Source: Geobacillus jurassicus NBRC 107829 (GTDB taxonomy: Bacteria > Bacillota > Bacilli > Bacillales > Anoxybacillaceae). From it: a stretch of DNA of 48,592 nt. The stretch spans positions 1 through 48,592 of the forward strand of contig NZ_BCQG01000010.1 of assembly GCF_001544315.1 (NCBI RefSeq), written 5' to 3'. Positions 16,229 through 24,785 of the stretch are shown here, piece after piece. The notes beneath the pieces were generated by a model. That model did not search any database, was not told the origin of the DNA, and worked only from the letters and a program-made list of their open reading frames with translations. Both the position numbers and the translations under genes were made by a program. Position 1 is the stretch's first letter, and each line of letters starts with the position of its first letter.

Positions 16229-16924
16229 TTATATACCTTTGTAACGAGCGATGACACTTTCAAGATGATAACGCATAGCCTGACGTGCTTTTACTCCATC
16301 ACCAGACAATATGGCTTCATAGATAGCACGATGCTCTTGAAGCACCTTCACAGGATCTCCTGCTCCGGCAAATGTATTGACCGCATTTTTCGTAACAGAT
16401 TTAAAAAGCTTATCAGAGATGAATTCCATTATTCTAAAAAACAGCGCATTTTGAGACATTGACGATATTTGCATATGAAAAGAAAAATCTGATCTAGCCG
16501 GCAATTTTCCTGACATAACCTCTTTCTCCAGCTCAGAAAACAATTGTGTTAACTTTCTTTTACCATCTTCTGTTCCTCTTATTGCTGCATAATAAGCTGC
16601 TTCCACTTCAATCGCTTGGCGAAATTCCATAAGTTCATGAATTTCAGTGTCGTCATCCCCAAAAATATAATTTAAATCAAGCAAATGGTTTCCTGTCTCC
16701 CTTACAAAGGTTCCTACTCCAGGGCGTATCTCCAAAACACCAATAGCTTCCATAACAGCAATGGCTTCCTTAATTGTTGTGCGTGATACCTGAAACTTTT
16801 CCGCTAAATCACGTTCCGAAGGTAGTTTATCACCTGGCTGCAACTGCCCCAAACGGATAGCTTGTTGAATTTGTTCAATAATCGCTTGGTACACTCTTTT
16901 CTTCCTGATAGGCTTAATATCCAT
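16229..16924 (-). CDS. GntR-family regulator with FCD domain (FadR/LldR subgroup)
   Basis: 231-residue regulator. The winged helix is clear (QPGDKLPSERDLAEKFQVSRTTIKEAIAVMEAIGVLEIRPGVGTFV, about 28-73). The effector domain is of the FCD type, with the metal-ligand pattern EFRQAIE, DFSFHMQI, EHRAIYEAILSGD and MRYHLE. FCD regulators typically sense 2-hydroxy acids such as lactate or glycolate, or sugar acids. It is the first gene of the gntR-glcD-glcF operon and probably also controls the ABC operon and lhgO. The start ATG 16924 follows GAGAGGAAAAA. A palindromic candidate operator is at 17057-17080. Confidence 0.9.
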   Translation of the reverse strand: MDIKPIRKKRVYQAIIEQIQQAIRLGQLQPGDKLPSERDLAEKFQVSRTTIKEAIAVMEAIGVLEIRPGVGTFVRETGNHLLDLNYIFGDDDTEIHELMEFRQAIEVEAAYYAAIRGTEDGKRKLTQLFSELEKEVMSGKLPARSDFSFHMQISSMSQNALFFRIMEFISDKLFKSVTKNAVNTFAGAGDPVKVLQEHRAIYEAILSGDGVKARQAMRYHLESVIARYKGI

Positions 16925-17274
16925 TTTTTCCTCTCCACATTCCTTAGAAGTTAATATTTCTGAAGATCTCTCTTATGGTCGGCAATTCCTGAATAAGTAG
17001 TAATAAAAGGAGCAGATAACTTTTTGTTCAATAAATATTGTAAACCTTCGGAGGTTCAGTGGTTGGTCCACTGTACCACTACACTTAGAATGTACCATAA
17101 AAAATATTTGTTTGTAAATAATAAATTTACTAAATATATTAAATATTTAATTTTTTATTAAGTATGTTAAGCTTTTCAGCTTTATTTATGACATATAAAA
17201 AAGTTGTTTCAAAAAATTGTATTTACTTCTATGGGCTAAATATTTTGCTTTATGCGTATATACATCAATAAGAA
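16925..17274. other. Gene-free AT-rich regulatory gap
   Basis: The stretch between gntR and ugpB holds no believable gene. Bases 17100-17215 are extremely AT-rich (long runs of TTAAATATTTAA type) and precede the operator-like site at 17057-17080. It marks the right edge of the AT-rich block. Confidence 0.5.
17057..17080 (-). promoter_or_regulatory. Candidate operator of the GntR/FCD regulator
   Basis: CAGTGG and CCACTG form an inverted repeat around TTGGT (17057-17073), and AGTGGT and ACCACT form a second, wider one (17058-17080). TGGT...ACCA half-sites are typical for FadR/LldR-type regulators. It lies about 135 bp upstream of gntR. Confidence 0.45.
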
Positions 17275-17304
17275 AAGGCGTCCCGATCCTTTTGGGGACA
17301 CCTT
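17275..17304 (-). terminator. Terminator of the ugp operon
   Basis: On the minus strand the stem AAGGTGTCCC / GGGACGCCTT encloses the loop AAAAGGATC and is followed by TTCTT. The same loop and inner stem occur in the terminator after proA at 48508-48545. Confidence 0.8.
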
Positions 17305-17351
17305 CTGTTTATTTTTCCTCCTTCCTCATAGTTCGGGAAAAACCTTACACC

Positions 17352-18671
17352 TCAACGCCCCGCCCCCTGCAACGCCCGGTTCGTTTCTTCGGCCGCCTGA
17401 TCGAGCGCTTCTTGCGGGTCGATTCCTTCATACAACCGTTCCATCGCTTTCACGACATGTTGCCGAGATTCAGGGAAGACGGTGATGAGCGCCCCTTGGG
17501 TGGCAGGGGTTGATTTTGTTTCATGCAGCTGGTCCACCGTCACTTTTAATTGCGGGTATTTCGCCCATTCATCTTTGACGAGCGGCTCATCGTACGCAGC
17601 TGGATTGATGGCAAAATACCCCGTGCGCACATGCCACTTGGCTTGGACGGGAGCGGTCGTCAAGTATTTCATGAACTCCCATGCCGCTTTTTGTTCCTCT
17701 TCACTGCTTCCTTTCATCATCCAAAGCGAAGCGCCGCCGATAATGACGCCTTGGCGCTCGACGCCATCCGGAACAGGCAAATACGAGACGCCAACGTCAA
17801 ACGGCGAGTTGTTGATCACCGTTTTCACGCCAGCGGATGAATCTAAATACATGGCGATTTTTCCCGCTTGGAAGGCGGCGCGCATGTCGTCCCAATTTTG
17901 GCCGGCGTTGTAAAACGTGCCGTCTCGATACATGTCGCGGATCAACTCAAATACACGCTTTCCTTCCGTTCCGTTAAACACCGCTTTTGTCGCGTCGCCG
18001 TTTCGGCCGTTGTCGTTGTTCACATACAATCCGCCTTGCACGGCCACCATTTCTTCGAAAAACCAGCCGTAGTTCAAAATGGAAAATCCGTACCGCTCCG
18101 TTTCCTTTCCTTTTTTCTTTGTCAGCTTTTTCGCCGCTTCTTTCAACTCGCTGTAGGTGAGCGGCGGCTTTTCTGGATCGATCCCGGCTTCGCGAAACGC
18201 ATCTTTATTGTAAATCAATACAGGGGTTGACGAGTTAAATGGCATCGAGTAAATCCGCCCGTTCACCGTATAATAATTGACAATATTTTTCTCCCATTGC
18301 GAAACATCATACTTGTCTTTATCGATCCATGTCTGCACCGGGACGACCTTTCCGCTGTCGATCATATGCTTTGTCCCGACTTCAAACGTCTGCATGATCG
18401 TCGGCGCGTCTTTTGTCCCGGCTACCGCATTCCATTTCGTCAGCGCCTCTTCATAGGTGCCTTGAAACACCGGCTTCACCTCAATCTCTGGATGGGTTTG
18501 GTTAAAATCAGCGACAATGTCATTCAGTACCGGCTCCAAATCCCCGCTCATCGAATGCCAAAACACCACTTCTGTTTTGCCTCCCGCCGCTTCGCCCGCA
18601 TCTTCACTTGAGCATCCCGCGGCAAGCCCAATAAACATCAAGGTTAAGAAACTGGCCAAAACCTTTCTCAT
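17352..18671 (-). CDS. ugpB: Glycerol-3-phosphate ABC importer, binding lipoprotein
   Basis: Solute-binding lipoprotein of about 439 residues. The signal peptide MRKVLASFLTLMFIGLAAGC ends in a lipobox. The mature start (VVFWHSMSGDLEPVLNDIVADFN), the segment QTFEVGTKHMIDSGKVVPV and the later FNSSTPVLIYNKDAFREAGIDP are characteristic of UgpB, which binds sn-glycerol-3-phosphate or glycerophosphodiesters. Start ATG 18671 follows GGGGAGGAG; an in-frame GTG six codons upstream is the binding site itself and is rejected. Last gene of ugpC-A-E-B, 17 bp after ugpE. Confidence 0.9.
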   Translation of the reverse strand: MRKVLASFLTLMFIGLAAGCSSEDAGEAAGGKTEVVFWHSMSGDLEPVLNDIVADFNQTHPEIEVKPVFQGTYEEALTKWNAVAGTKDAPTIMQTFEVGTKHMIDSGKVVPVQTWIDKDKYDVSQWEKNIVNYYTVNGRIYSMPFNSSTPVLIYNKDAFREAGIDPEKPPLTYSELKEAAKKLTKKKGKETERYGFSILNYGWFFEEMVAVQGGLYVNNDNGRNGDATKAVFNGTEGKRVFELIRDMYRDGTFYNAGQNWDDMRAAFQAGKIAMYLDSSAGVKTVINNSPFDVGVSYLPVPDGVERQGVIIGGASLWMMKGSSEEEQKAAWEFMKYLTTAPVQAKWHVRTGYFAINPAAYDEPLVKDEWAKYPQLKVTVDQLHETKSTPATQGALITVFPESRQHVVKAMERLYEGIDPQEALDQAAEETNRALQGAGR

Positions 18672-18688
18672 CTTGTTTCTCCTCCCCA

Positions 18689-19501
18689 CTATTGAATCGC
18701 TCCTTGCATAAGCCCTTTGCGCAATTGCTTCTGTCCGGCAAACAACAGCAACAAAGTCGGAAGCATCGCGATAACCGCCGCTGCCATGACGACGCCCCAG
18801 CTGCTGGCGATCTCTTGCGTCTGCAGCTGCTTGAGCCCGATCTGCACGGTGCGGACGCGATCATCGTTTGTAACGAGCAGCGGCCATAAATACATATTCC
18901 AAGCGTCCAAAAAGCTGTAAACAGCCAGCGTTACCAAACTCGTTTTTGAAAGCGGCAGTACGACGCGGCAAAAAAAGCGGAAATTCCCGATGCCGGACAA
19001 CTGCGCCGCCTCATACAGCTCGTGCGGAATTTGCTTAAACTGCTGCCGCAATAAAAAGATGCCAAACGCCATCGCCCAAAACGGCACGATGAGCCCTACG
19101 TAATGGTTTGTCCAGCCAAGCGCTTGGATTGTCAAAAAGTTTGGGATCACAGTCGCTTCCCACGGAACGAGCATGGTGGCAATGCAAATGTAAAACCACC
19201 GATCCCGACCCGGAAAGCGGAGAAACACAAAAGCGAAAGCGGCGAGACTTGACACGATGAGGCGCCCCAATGTAATCATGAAAGCCACAAAAAAGCTGTT
19301 CCATAAATATCTCCCAAGCGGCGCCTGTTGAAACGCGGCCTCATAATTGACCAATGTCCAATTCTCAGGCCATAGGCGTCCTGACAAAATAGCGGCTCCA
19401 TCCATCAAACTCATCAGAAGAGCATAAGCCACTGGAAACAAGATGACAACCGAGCATAGGCATAACAACACATAGTGAGCCGTTGCCCGCGCCGCTCTCA
19501 T
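18689..19501 (-). CDS. ugpE: Glycerol-3-phosphate ABC importer, permease
   Basis: MalG/UgpE-type permease of 270 residues with six membrane segments. The EAA loop (HELYEAAQLSGIGNFRFFCRVVLPLSKTSLVT) lies around residues 168-198. It starts at ATG 19501 in an ATGA overlap with the ugpA stop. It pairs with UgpA to form the channel. Confidence 0.9.
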   Translation of the reverse strand: MRAARATAHYVLLCLCSVVILFPVAYALLMSLMDGAAILSGRLWPENWTLVNYEAAFQQAPLGRYLWNSFFVAFMITLGRLIVSSLAAFAFVFLRFPGRDRWFYICIATMLVPWEATVIPNFLTIQALGWTNHYVGLIVPFWAMAFGIFLLRQQFKQIPHELYEAAQLSGIGNFRFFCRVVLPLSKTSLVTLAVYSFLDAWNMYLWPLLVTNDDRVRTVQIGLKQLQTQEIASSWGVVMAAAVIAMLPTLLLLFAGQKQLRKGLMQGAIQ

Positions 19502-20442
19502 TGGTAATGCACCTTCCTCTCGGCAAACCGAAACTGCAAAAAAGTGACGAGGGCGATGATGAGAAAAAGTACAATGGCTTGCGCGCTCGCGGAACCAAAC
19601 TGATAGTTGACGAACGCTTCCCTGTAAATCGCGTAAACGAACACATTCGTGGCCTCCACCGGCCCGCCTTTCGTTAAAAAGTCAATTTGTCCGAACGTTT
19701 GCAGCGCTTGAATGAGCGAGACAGTCGTGACAAAAAACAACGTCGGCGACAACAGCGGCACAGTCACTGTCCACAGCTGGCGCCAATAGCTCATTCCAGC
19801 GATGCGTGCGCTTTCGTACAAGGATGGATCGATGTTTTGCAGGCCGGCCAGCAACAATAAAAAGGTCAGCCCGATATTCATCCAGATCGTCGCCGCCGCC
19901 ACCGCATACAATGCCGTGTCCTGGTCAAGGAGCCATGAAACAGGAACCCCGCCGATCGCGGACAACAAACGATTGATGATCCCGATCGCCGGATTGTACA
20001 TAAACATCCAAATCACCGAAGCGACTCCCACGCTCATCCCCATCGTAGAAGCAAAAATCGTCCGGAAGATTCCGATTCCTTTCCGCGTTTCATGAACGAG
20101 CAACGCTAAACCGAACGAAACGGCGACCGTCGTCGGGACAGTGAGCGCCGCAAACAGAATCGTCGCCTTCAAACTATGCCAAAACGAATCATCTTGAAGC
20201 AGGGCGACAAAATGCGCCAAACCGGCAAATTCCGTCGGCTGCCCTTGATAATCCGTGTGAAACACGCTTAAATACATCGTCCTCCCCAACGGGTAAAAGA
20301 GAAACACGCCAAACAGCAGGAGCGAAGGAAAAAGATACACCATCCCTTCCAACCACGATTTCATTGCGGCCTGCCGCGCCGCCCGCTTCGTCCGGACCGA
20401 CCATGGCGCTGGGGGGAAAACCGGTGAAACGCGCTCATTCAT
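19498..20442 (-). CDS. ugpA: Glycerol-3-phosphate ABC importer, permease
   Basis: MalF/UgpA-type permease of 314 residues. A cytoplasmic N-terminus of about 30 residues is followed by six membrane segments starting at MVYLFPSLLLFGVFLFYPLG. The EAA loop reads PSLYESARIAGMSYWRQLWTVTVPLLSPTLFF (about 210-240). ATG 20442 overlaps the ugpC stop by four bases. Confidence 0.9.
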   Translation of the reverse strand: MNERVSPVFPPAPWSVRTKRAARQAAMKSWLEGMVYLFPSLLLFGVFLFYPLGRTMYLSVFHTDYQGQPTEFAGLAHFVALLQDDSFWHSLKATILFAALTVPTTVAVSFGLALLVHETRKGIGIFRTIFASTMGMSVGVASVIWMFMYNPAIGIINRLLSAIGGVPVSWLLDQDTALYAVAAATIWMNIGLTFLLLLAGLQNIDPSLYESARIAGMSYWRQLWTVTVPLLSPTLFFVTTVSLIQALQTFGQIDFLTKGGPVEATNVFVYAIYREAFVNYQFGSASAQAIVLFLIIALVTFLQFRFAERKVHYQ

Positions 20443-21542
20443 TGGCGAACCCGCACCTCCTCTCGCTTGATGGACGGCGCCCCGATCCGCTTTCCACGCT
20501 CATCGAAAAAAAGGAGAGCCTGCTCATCAAACGCCAACGGCACCACTTCCCCCAAACGGATACGCCATTGTCCGTTCCATCGTGCCGTCCAATAAAGATT
20601 TTTCGCCAACTCAAACGTCACTAACGTTTCATTGCCGAGCCACTCGATATGGCTGACTTGGGCTGTCACATGTTCTTCTCCGGATTCCGCCCGATCAATA
20701 TGTTCCGGCCGCAGTCCGACAGTCACCCGTTCAGCCTTCGGCAAGGAACGGCCCATGAGGCGGATGGGCCGTTCGTTTTGCAATAAGAGTGAATGTTCCA
20801 GCACATGCGCTTCCGCCAAATTCATCGGCGGTGTTCCAATAAATGAAGCGACAAACGTGTTATCCGGGCTATTGTATACATCGAGCGGGCTGCCGATTTG
20901 CTGCGGACGGCCGTCATGCAAAATCATCATCCGATCGGCCATTGTCATCGCTTCCGTTTGATCGTGAGTGACATAAATAACGGTCATGCCGAGCTGACGC
21001 TGCAGACGGCGAAGCTCGCTCCGCATTTTCGCCCGCAGTTTGGCATCTAAATTGGAGAGTGGTTCATCCATTAAACAAAGCGGAGTTTGTGCGACGATCG
21101 CCCGTCCTAAGGCGACGCGCTGACGCTGCCCCCCTGACAATTCCCGCGGCTTCCTCTGCAACACATCGGTCAGCCCGAGCAGTTCCGCCGCTTCCATGCA
21201 ACGTTTCACTTGTTCCTCTTTCGGCACCTTTTGCGCCTGCAAGACAATCCGCATATTTTGCTCCACCGTCAAATGCGGATATAGCGCGTAGTTTTGAAAG
21301 ACCATCGATAACCGGCGGGCATGAGGAGGCCAATCGTTCGCCACTTGCCCGTCGATCAGCACATATCCTGATGTCAGCGGCTCAAGGCCAGCGATCAGCC
21401 GCAAAATGGTGCTTTTCCCGCATCCCGATGGGCCGACAAGAACAAAAAACTCCCCTGATTCAATCGCGACATTCACATTCTCGACCGCGCTCTTTTTCCC
21501 TCCATACGATTTCGTCACCTCGACCAGTTCAAGAAACGCCAT
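20439..21542 (-). CDS. ugpC: Glycerol-3-phosphate ABC importer, ATPase
   Basis: ATPase of 367 residues with Walker A GPSGCGKS (about 38-45), signature LSGGQRQR (about 139), Walker [15 protein letters not shown] and VTHDQTEAMT, followed by a MalK/UgpC-type TOBE regulatory domain (from about residue 240: GTPPMNLAEAHVLE onwards). First gene of the ugp operon. In Bacillaceae this transporter feeds glycerol-3-phosphate into carbon and phosphate metabolism. No phosphodiesterase gene accompanies it here. Confidence 0.9.
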   Translation of the reverse strand: MAFLELVEVTKSYGGKKSAVENVNVAIESGEFFVLVGPSGCGKSTILRLIAGLEPLTSGYVLIDGQVANDWPPHARRLSMVFQNYALYPHLTVEQNMRIVLQAQKVPKEEQVKRCMEAAELLGLTDVLQRKPRELSGGQRQRVALGRAIVAQTPLCLMDEPLSNLDAKLRAKMRSELRRLQRQLGMTVIYVTHDQTEAMTMADRMMILHDGRPQQIGSPLDVYNSPDNTFVASFIGTPPMNLAEAHVLEHSLLLQNERPIRLMGRSLPKAERVTVGLRPEHIDRAESGEEHVTAQVSHIEWLGNETLVTFELAKNLYWTARWNGQWRIRLGEVVPLAFDEQALLFFDERGKRIGAPSIKREEVRVRQ

Positions 21543-21584
21543 CCGCTTCTCTCCCCTTTCCTCTTGTCTATTCCATCGTAATCC

Positions 21585-21630
21585 ATTTTTGTAAATACTG
21601 TCTGAACTTATTTTTTGATTTGTGTAAATA
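21585..21630 (-). promoter_or_regulatory. Direct repeat upstream of ugpC
   Basis: ATTTTTGTAAATA (21585-21597) and ATTTGTGTAAATA (21618-21630) differ at one base and start 33 bp apart, about three helical turns. On the coding strand they read TATTTACANAAAT. This spacing suggests an activator site, for example of PhoP type, but the match to a known box is not convincing. Confidence 0.35.
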
Positions 21631-21640
21631 TTTTTTTAAT

Positions 21641-21671
21641 AAAAAAAGACGCCCTGCCAACGCAGAGCATC
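21641..21671 (-). terminator. Terminator of the peptide transporter gene
   Basis: On the minus strand GATGCTCTGC pairs (with G-U pairs) with GCAGGGCGTC around GTTG and is followed by seven T residues. Confidence 0.8.
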
Positions 21672-21736
21672 CTATCACAAGTTTACAACCTTTTTGATCA
21701 TCTGTTTTCCCTGTTGATACAAAAGTCAGCGCGATA

Positions 21737-23232
21737 TTAACGAACGCCCTTCATCAGCCGCTGAATGCTCGGTGCGAGCGCAAACAAGATGATGCTTAAT
21801 ACAATCGCCGCACCGCCGACGTGCCGAAATACATCGTTTCGTTTTCCGGGGTGTAAAAGCGCACCAACTGAGCATTGATCGCTTGCGCGGCGGCGTTCGA
21901 TAAAAACCAAAGGCTCATCGTTTGCGCTGAGAAGGCCGCAGGCGCAAGTTTCGTCGTCGCCGACAGGCCGACCGGCGACAGGCAAAGCTCGCCAAGCACG
22001 ACGATGAAGTAGCTCAACACGAGCCAAATCGGATGGACAAGCCCTCCGCCGCTCAAATGACCCGGAACGAGGATGACGATGAACGACAGGCCGGCAAACA
22101 ACAGGCCGAACGCGAATTTTTGCGGGATCGTCGGCTGCCGTTTGCCGAGCTTCACCCACATCCAGGCGAACACCGGTGCTAAAGCGATGATAAATAACGG
22201 GTTCAGCGATTGGAACCACGCAGGCGACAAGTGGATGCCTGCTACATCCAACTGCGTCCGCTTATCCGCATAGTTTGCCAAAATCGTCGATCCTTGCTCT
22301 TGAATCGCCCAAAACATCGCCGAAGCGATAAACAGCGGAATGTATGCGATCACACGCGGCCGCTCTTCCGCTGTCGTTTTCGGACTGCGGTACATCACGA
22401 CAAAATAGATGATTGGGATGATGATTCCTAAGATGCCGACAAGAGAAATAAACGTTTCCACAGTAAACAAACCGTTCGGAATCAAGATCGCAAGCAGCAC
22501 GGCAATGACGACTGCTCCCACGGCGATGATCGTTGCCGCTTTTTTCTTTTCCGCTGGCGTCAATGGATTCGGCACGTACGTCCCCGCCAACCCGAGATTT
22601 TTCTTTCTTGTCGCGATGAAGACAATCAATCCGAGAAACATCCCGACAGCCGCAAGTCCGAAGCCGAGATGGAAATTGTACTTCATCCCCACCGTGCCGA
22701 CAACTAACGGAGCAAGGAACGCTCCAAGGTTAATGCCCATGTAAAAAATGCTAAATCCAGCATCGCGGCGGTCATCGCCTTGTTGATACATATCGCCGAC
22801 AATGCTTGAGACGTTTGGTTTCAACAACCCGGTTCCCAGGACGATGAGCACCATCGACACAAACAGCGCCGCCACCCCGCCTGGAATCGCCAAGGCGATA
22901 TGGCCGACCATAATGAGGAGGCCGCCGTAAAAGACCGCGCGCGATGTGCCGAACACCCGGTCAGCGAGCCAGCCGCCGATGATTCCGGACATGTACACAA
23001 GCGCGCCATAAATCGACATAATCGCGAGCGCTAGATGTTCATCAAGCCCCAGTCCTCCTTTGGATACTTCATAGTACATGTAATACACTAAAATGGCGCG
23101 CATGCCGTAGTACGAAAAGCGCTCCCAAAACTCCGTGAAAAAGAGCGTGAACAGCCCTTTCGGATGGCCGAAAAAGCCGCGTTGTGGAACGCTGGCGGCG
23201 ATTTGTTGCTTGTCGATCGATGCCATAACCAC
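21737..23232 (-). pseudogene. dtpT: Peptide/proton symporter (POT family), frameshifted near the 3' end
   Basis: Proton-dependent oligopeptide transporter, DtpT-like. The N-terminus has the POT signature (GHPKGLFTLFFTEFWERFSYYGMRAILVYYMYY). Further family motifs are GGWLADRVFGTSRAVFYGG, FSIFYMGINLGAFLAPLVVG and FWAIQEQGSTI. The main frame runs to ENETMYFGT and then reads SAVRRLY and a stop at 21796. The next frame continues exactly where the family should (VGGAAIVLSIILFALAPSIQRLMKGVR, ending at 21737). One base seems to be missing near 21818-21822, where an extra G would restore the frame. Only the last membrane helix is affected, so it may be a sequencing error, a recent mutation, or a tolerated truncation. 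The start is GTG 23232 (AAAGGAGG 6 bp before) or ATG 23226. Confidence 0.82.
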
Positions 23233-23586
23233 TACCTACCTCCTTTAAACTCTTTTAATATAATAATTCATTATGTTTATATTGTCAAAAAATTTTCGGA
23301 TGATTCATATATTATCTTTAATTTCAACAAAAACGCATTATCATATAAAAATTCACATTATTTAGATATTATATTATTATTGACATTGAAAAAACAATTG
23401 CCGCTGTCTGTTTTCTTGTTCAGCCAATCTTGGAAAATCCTTTTACCCTTTTCGCCGGTCATGTTATAATAAATGGCGGGGGATCGTAGCTTGCCTACAG
23501 CACCATCTCCTCTCTTCCATCTCATCCACCTTTGTCCACCGCCCCGCAATCCCCCTGCATTGCATTCATCAGTCGGTGAGGAAAGG
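23233..23586. other. Divergent intergenic region with a CodY-like site and an extended -10 promoter
   Basis: AT-rich promoter region of the peptide transporter on the left. AATTTTCGGATGATT at 23291-23305 resembles the CodY box AATTTTCWGAAAATT with three mismatches, plausible for a peptide transporter but unproven. On the right, TGTTATAAT (23462-23470) is an extended -10 for the coiled-coil gene, followed by a C/T-rich leader. No gene is seen in it. Confidence 0.4.
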
Positions 23587-23595
23587 ATGTTGCCC

Positions 23596-23979
23596 ATGAG
23601 CGAACCGTGGCATCTTATTTTGGACAAGCTTGAAACCATGCAGCAGGAAATGGCGGAAATGAAAGAGCACATGGCCACCAAGGAAGAGCTCGAAGACATC
23701 AAGGCCAATATGGCCACCAAACAGGAGCTTGAGGACATGAAAGCGAATATGGCGACGAAAGCGGAGTTGAATGAACTTAAAGCCGACATGGCAAAGGGAT
23801 TTGCCGCCGTTCATCAAGCCATTCGGGAAATCGATGCGATCGTGAAGCGGCTTGAGCAAAATCAAGAGCAACAACTGCAACTATTGTTGCGCCAAGAACG
23901 GATCATCGATGTGTTATGCCGCCGATCGCTTGAACATGAAGCGGCGATCGCTGATCTCCGTCTGGCCATCAAAAGCTAA
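23596..23979 (+). CDS. Coiled-coil protein with 13-residue MATK repeats (127 aa)
   Basis: Charged, helical protein without signal peptide or membrane segment. Residues about 26-65 hold three 13-residue units: MATKEELEDIKAN, MATKQELEDMKAN and MATKAELNELKAD. The rest is a continuing coiled coil (VHQAIREIDAIVKRLEQNQEQQLQ). The start was set at ATG 23596 (MSEPWHLILDKLETM), nine bases after AGGAAAGG; ATG 23587 directly abuts the binding site. It shares MATKxEL units and promoter layout with the protein at 7202-7804. It is divergent from the peptide transporter and precedes the gamma-carbonic-anhydrase-like gene. Function unknown. Confidence 0.75.
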   Translation: MSEPWHLILDKLETMQQEMAEMKEHMATKEELEDIKANMATKQELEDMKANMATKAELNELKADMAKGFAAVHQAIREIDAIVKRLEQNQEQQLQLLLRQERIIDVLCRRSLEHEAAIADLRLAIKS

Positions 23980-24136
23980 TATACACCTCGTTGCCGCTTT
24001 CGCTCCCCGTGACGTTGCGCATTGATCTATGCTTCCCGATACGGAAAAAGGCATTTTTCATTCCGGCCATTTCCGTTCTCGTACGAAATGTGTTATACTT
24101 ATTGTTATACGGATCACCAATTGAAGGGGGATGGGG

Positions 24137-24652
24137 ATGCTGTATCCGTATAACGGAAAACGTCCGAACGTCCATGAAACCGCATTCATTGCCCCGGGAG
24201 CCTATTTGATTGGAGACGTCACCGTTGGGCCGGAATCGACCATTTGGTTCAACGCCGTGCTGCGCGGCGATGAAGGGCCGATTACGATCGGCGCCCGAAC
24301 GAGCATTCAAGACAATACGACCTGCCATTTGTACGAAGGGTCGCCGCTCGTTGTGGAAGACGAAGTGACGGTCGGGCATAATGTGATCCTTCACGGTTGC
24401 ACGATCCGCCGGCGCTCGATCATCGGCATGGGGTCGACGATTTTGGACGGAGCCGAAATCGGTGAAGAATGCATCATCGGCGCCAACACGTTGATTCCAT
24501 CCGGCAAAAAGATTCCGCCCCGCTCGCTCGTCATCGGCTCCCCTGGAAAAGTGGTGCGTGAGCTGACGGATAAGGACCTTGAGCTCATCCAGCTGTCGAT
24601 TGATACATACGTGCAAAAAGGAAAAGAGTATCGCGAGCAGCTGGGCAAATAG
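24137..24652 (+). CDS. Gamma-carbonic-anhydrase-like hexapeptide-repeat protein
   Basis: 171-residue left-handed beta-helix protein (YtoA/YrdA/PaaY group). Hexapeptide repeats run from IAPGAYLIGDVTVGPESTIW to IIGANTLIPSGKKIP. The three metal-ligand histidines are visible in TCHLYEG, VGHNVILHGC (two). A C-terminal helix (LTDKDLELIQLSIDTYVQKGKEYREQLG) packs on the helix, as in the family. ATG 24137 is preferred because GAAGGGGG lies six bases before it; an ATG at 24131 abuts that site. PaaY members act as thioesterases in phenylacetate catabolism, and this gene sits beside a putative phenylalanine/phenylacetate locus. Most Bacillaceae homologues are general housekeeping proteins of unknown activity, so the link is only suggestive. 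Confidence 0.88.
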   Translation: MLYPYNGKRPNVHETAFIAPGAYLIGDVTVGPESTIWFNAVLRGDEGPITIGARTSIQDNTTCHLYEGSPLVVEDEVTVGHNVILHGCTIRRRSIIGMGSTILDGAEIGEECIIGANTLIPSGKKIPPRSLVIGSPGKVVRELTDKDLELIQLSIDTYVQKGKEYREQLGK

Positions 24653-24679
24653 CGTTAGCAAAAAAGCGATGCAAGGAAA

Positions 24680-24725
24680 GATGGCCGCATGAAAGAGCGA
24701 TATCCGCGGCCATCTCTTCTTTTCA
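24680..24725 (+). terminator. Terminator after the gamma-carbonic-anhydrase-like gene
   Basis: AGATGGCCGC (24680-24689) pairs with GCGGCCATCT (24707-24716), followed by CTTCTTTT. Confidence 0.8.
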
Positions 24726-24735
24726 GTACACCAAC

Positions 24736-24773
24736 ACCAAAAAGGGCATCCGAGAAGCAACGGAACACCCTTT
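24736..24773 (-). terminator. Terminator of the phenylalanine dehydrogenase-to-E1 beta transcript
   Basis: Minus-strand AAAGGGTGTTCCG pairs imperfectly with CGGATGCCCTTT and is followed by TTTTTGG. It is the first terminator-like hairpin beyond E1 beta and lies just past the inverted-repeat element. Confidence 0.6.
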
Positions 24774-24785
24774 ACACGAAACGCC

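Noticed and set aside
24131-24136. Earlier ATG for the gamma-carbonic-anhydrase-like gene
   Set aside because: Directly abuts the GAAGGGGG binding site; the ATG at 24137 has proper spacing.
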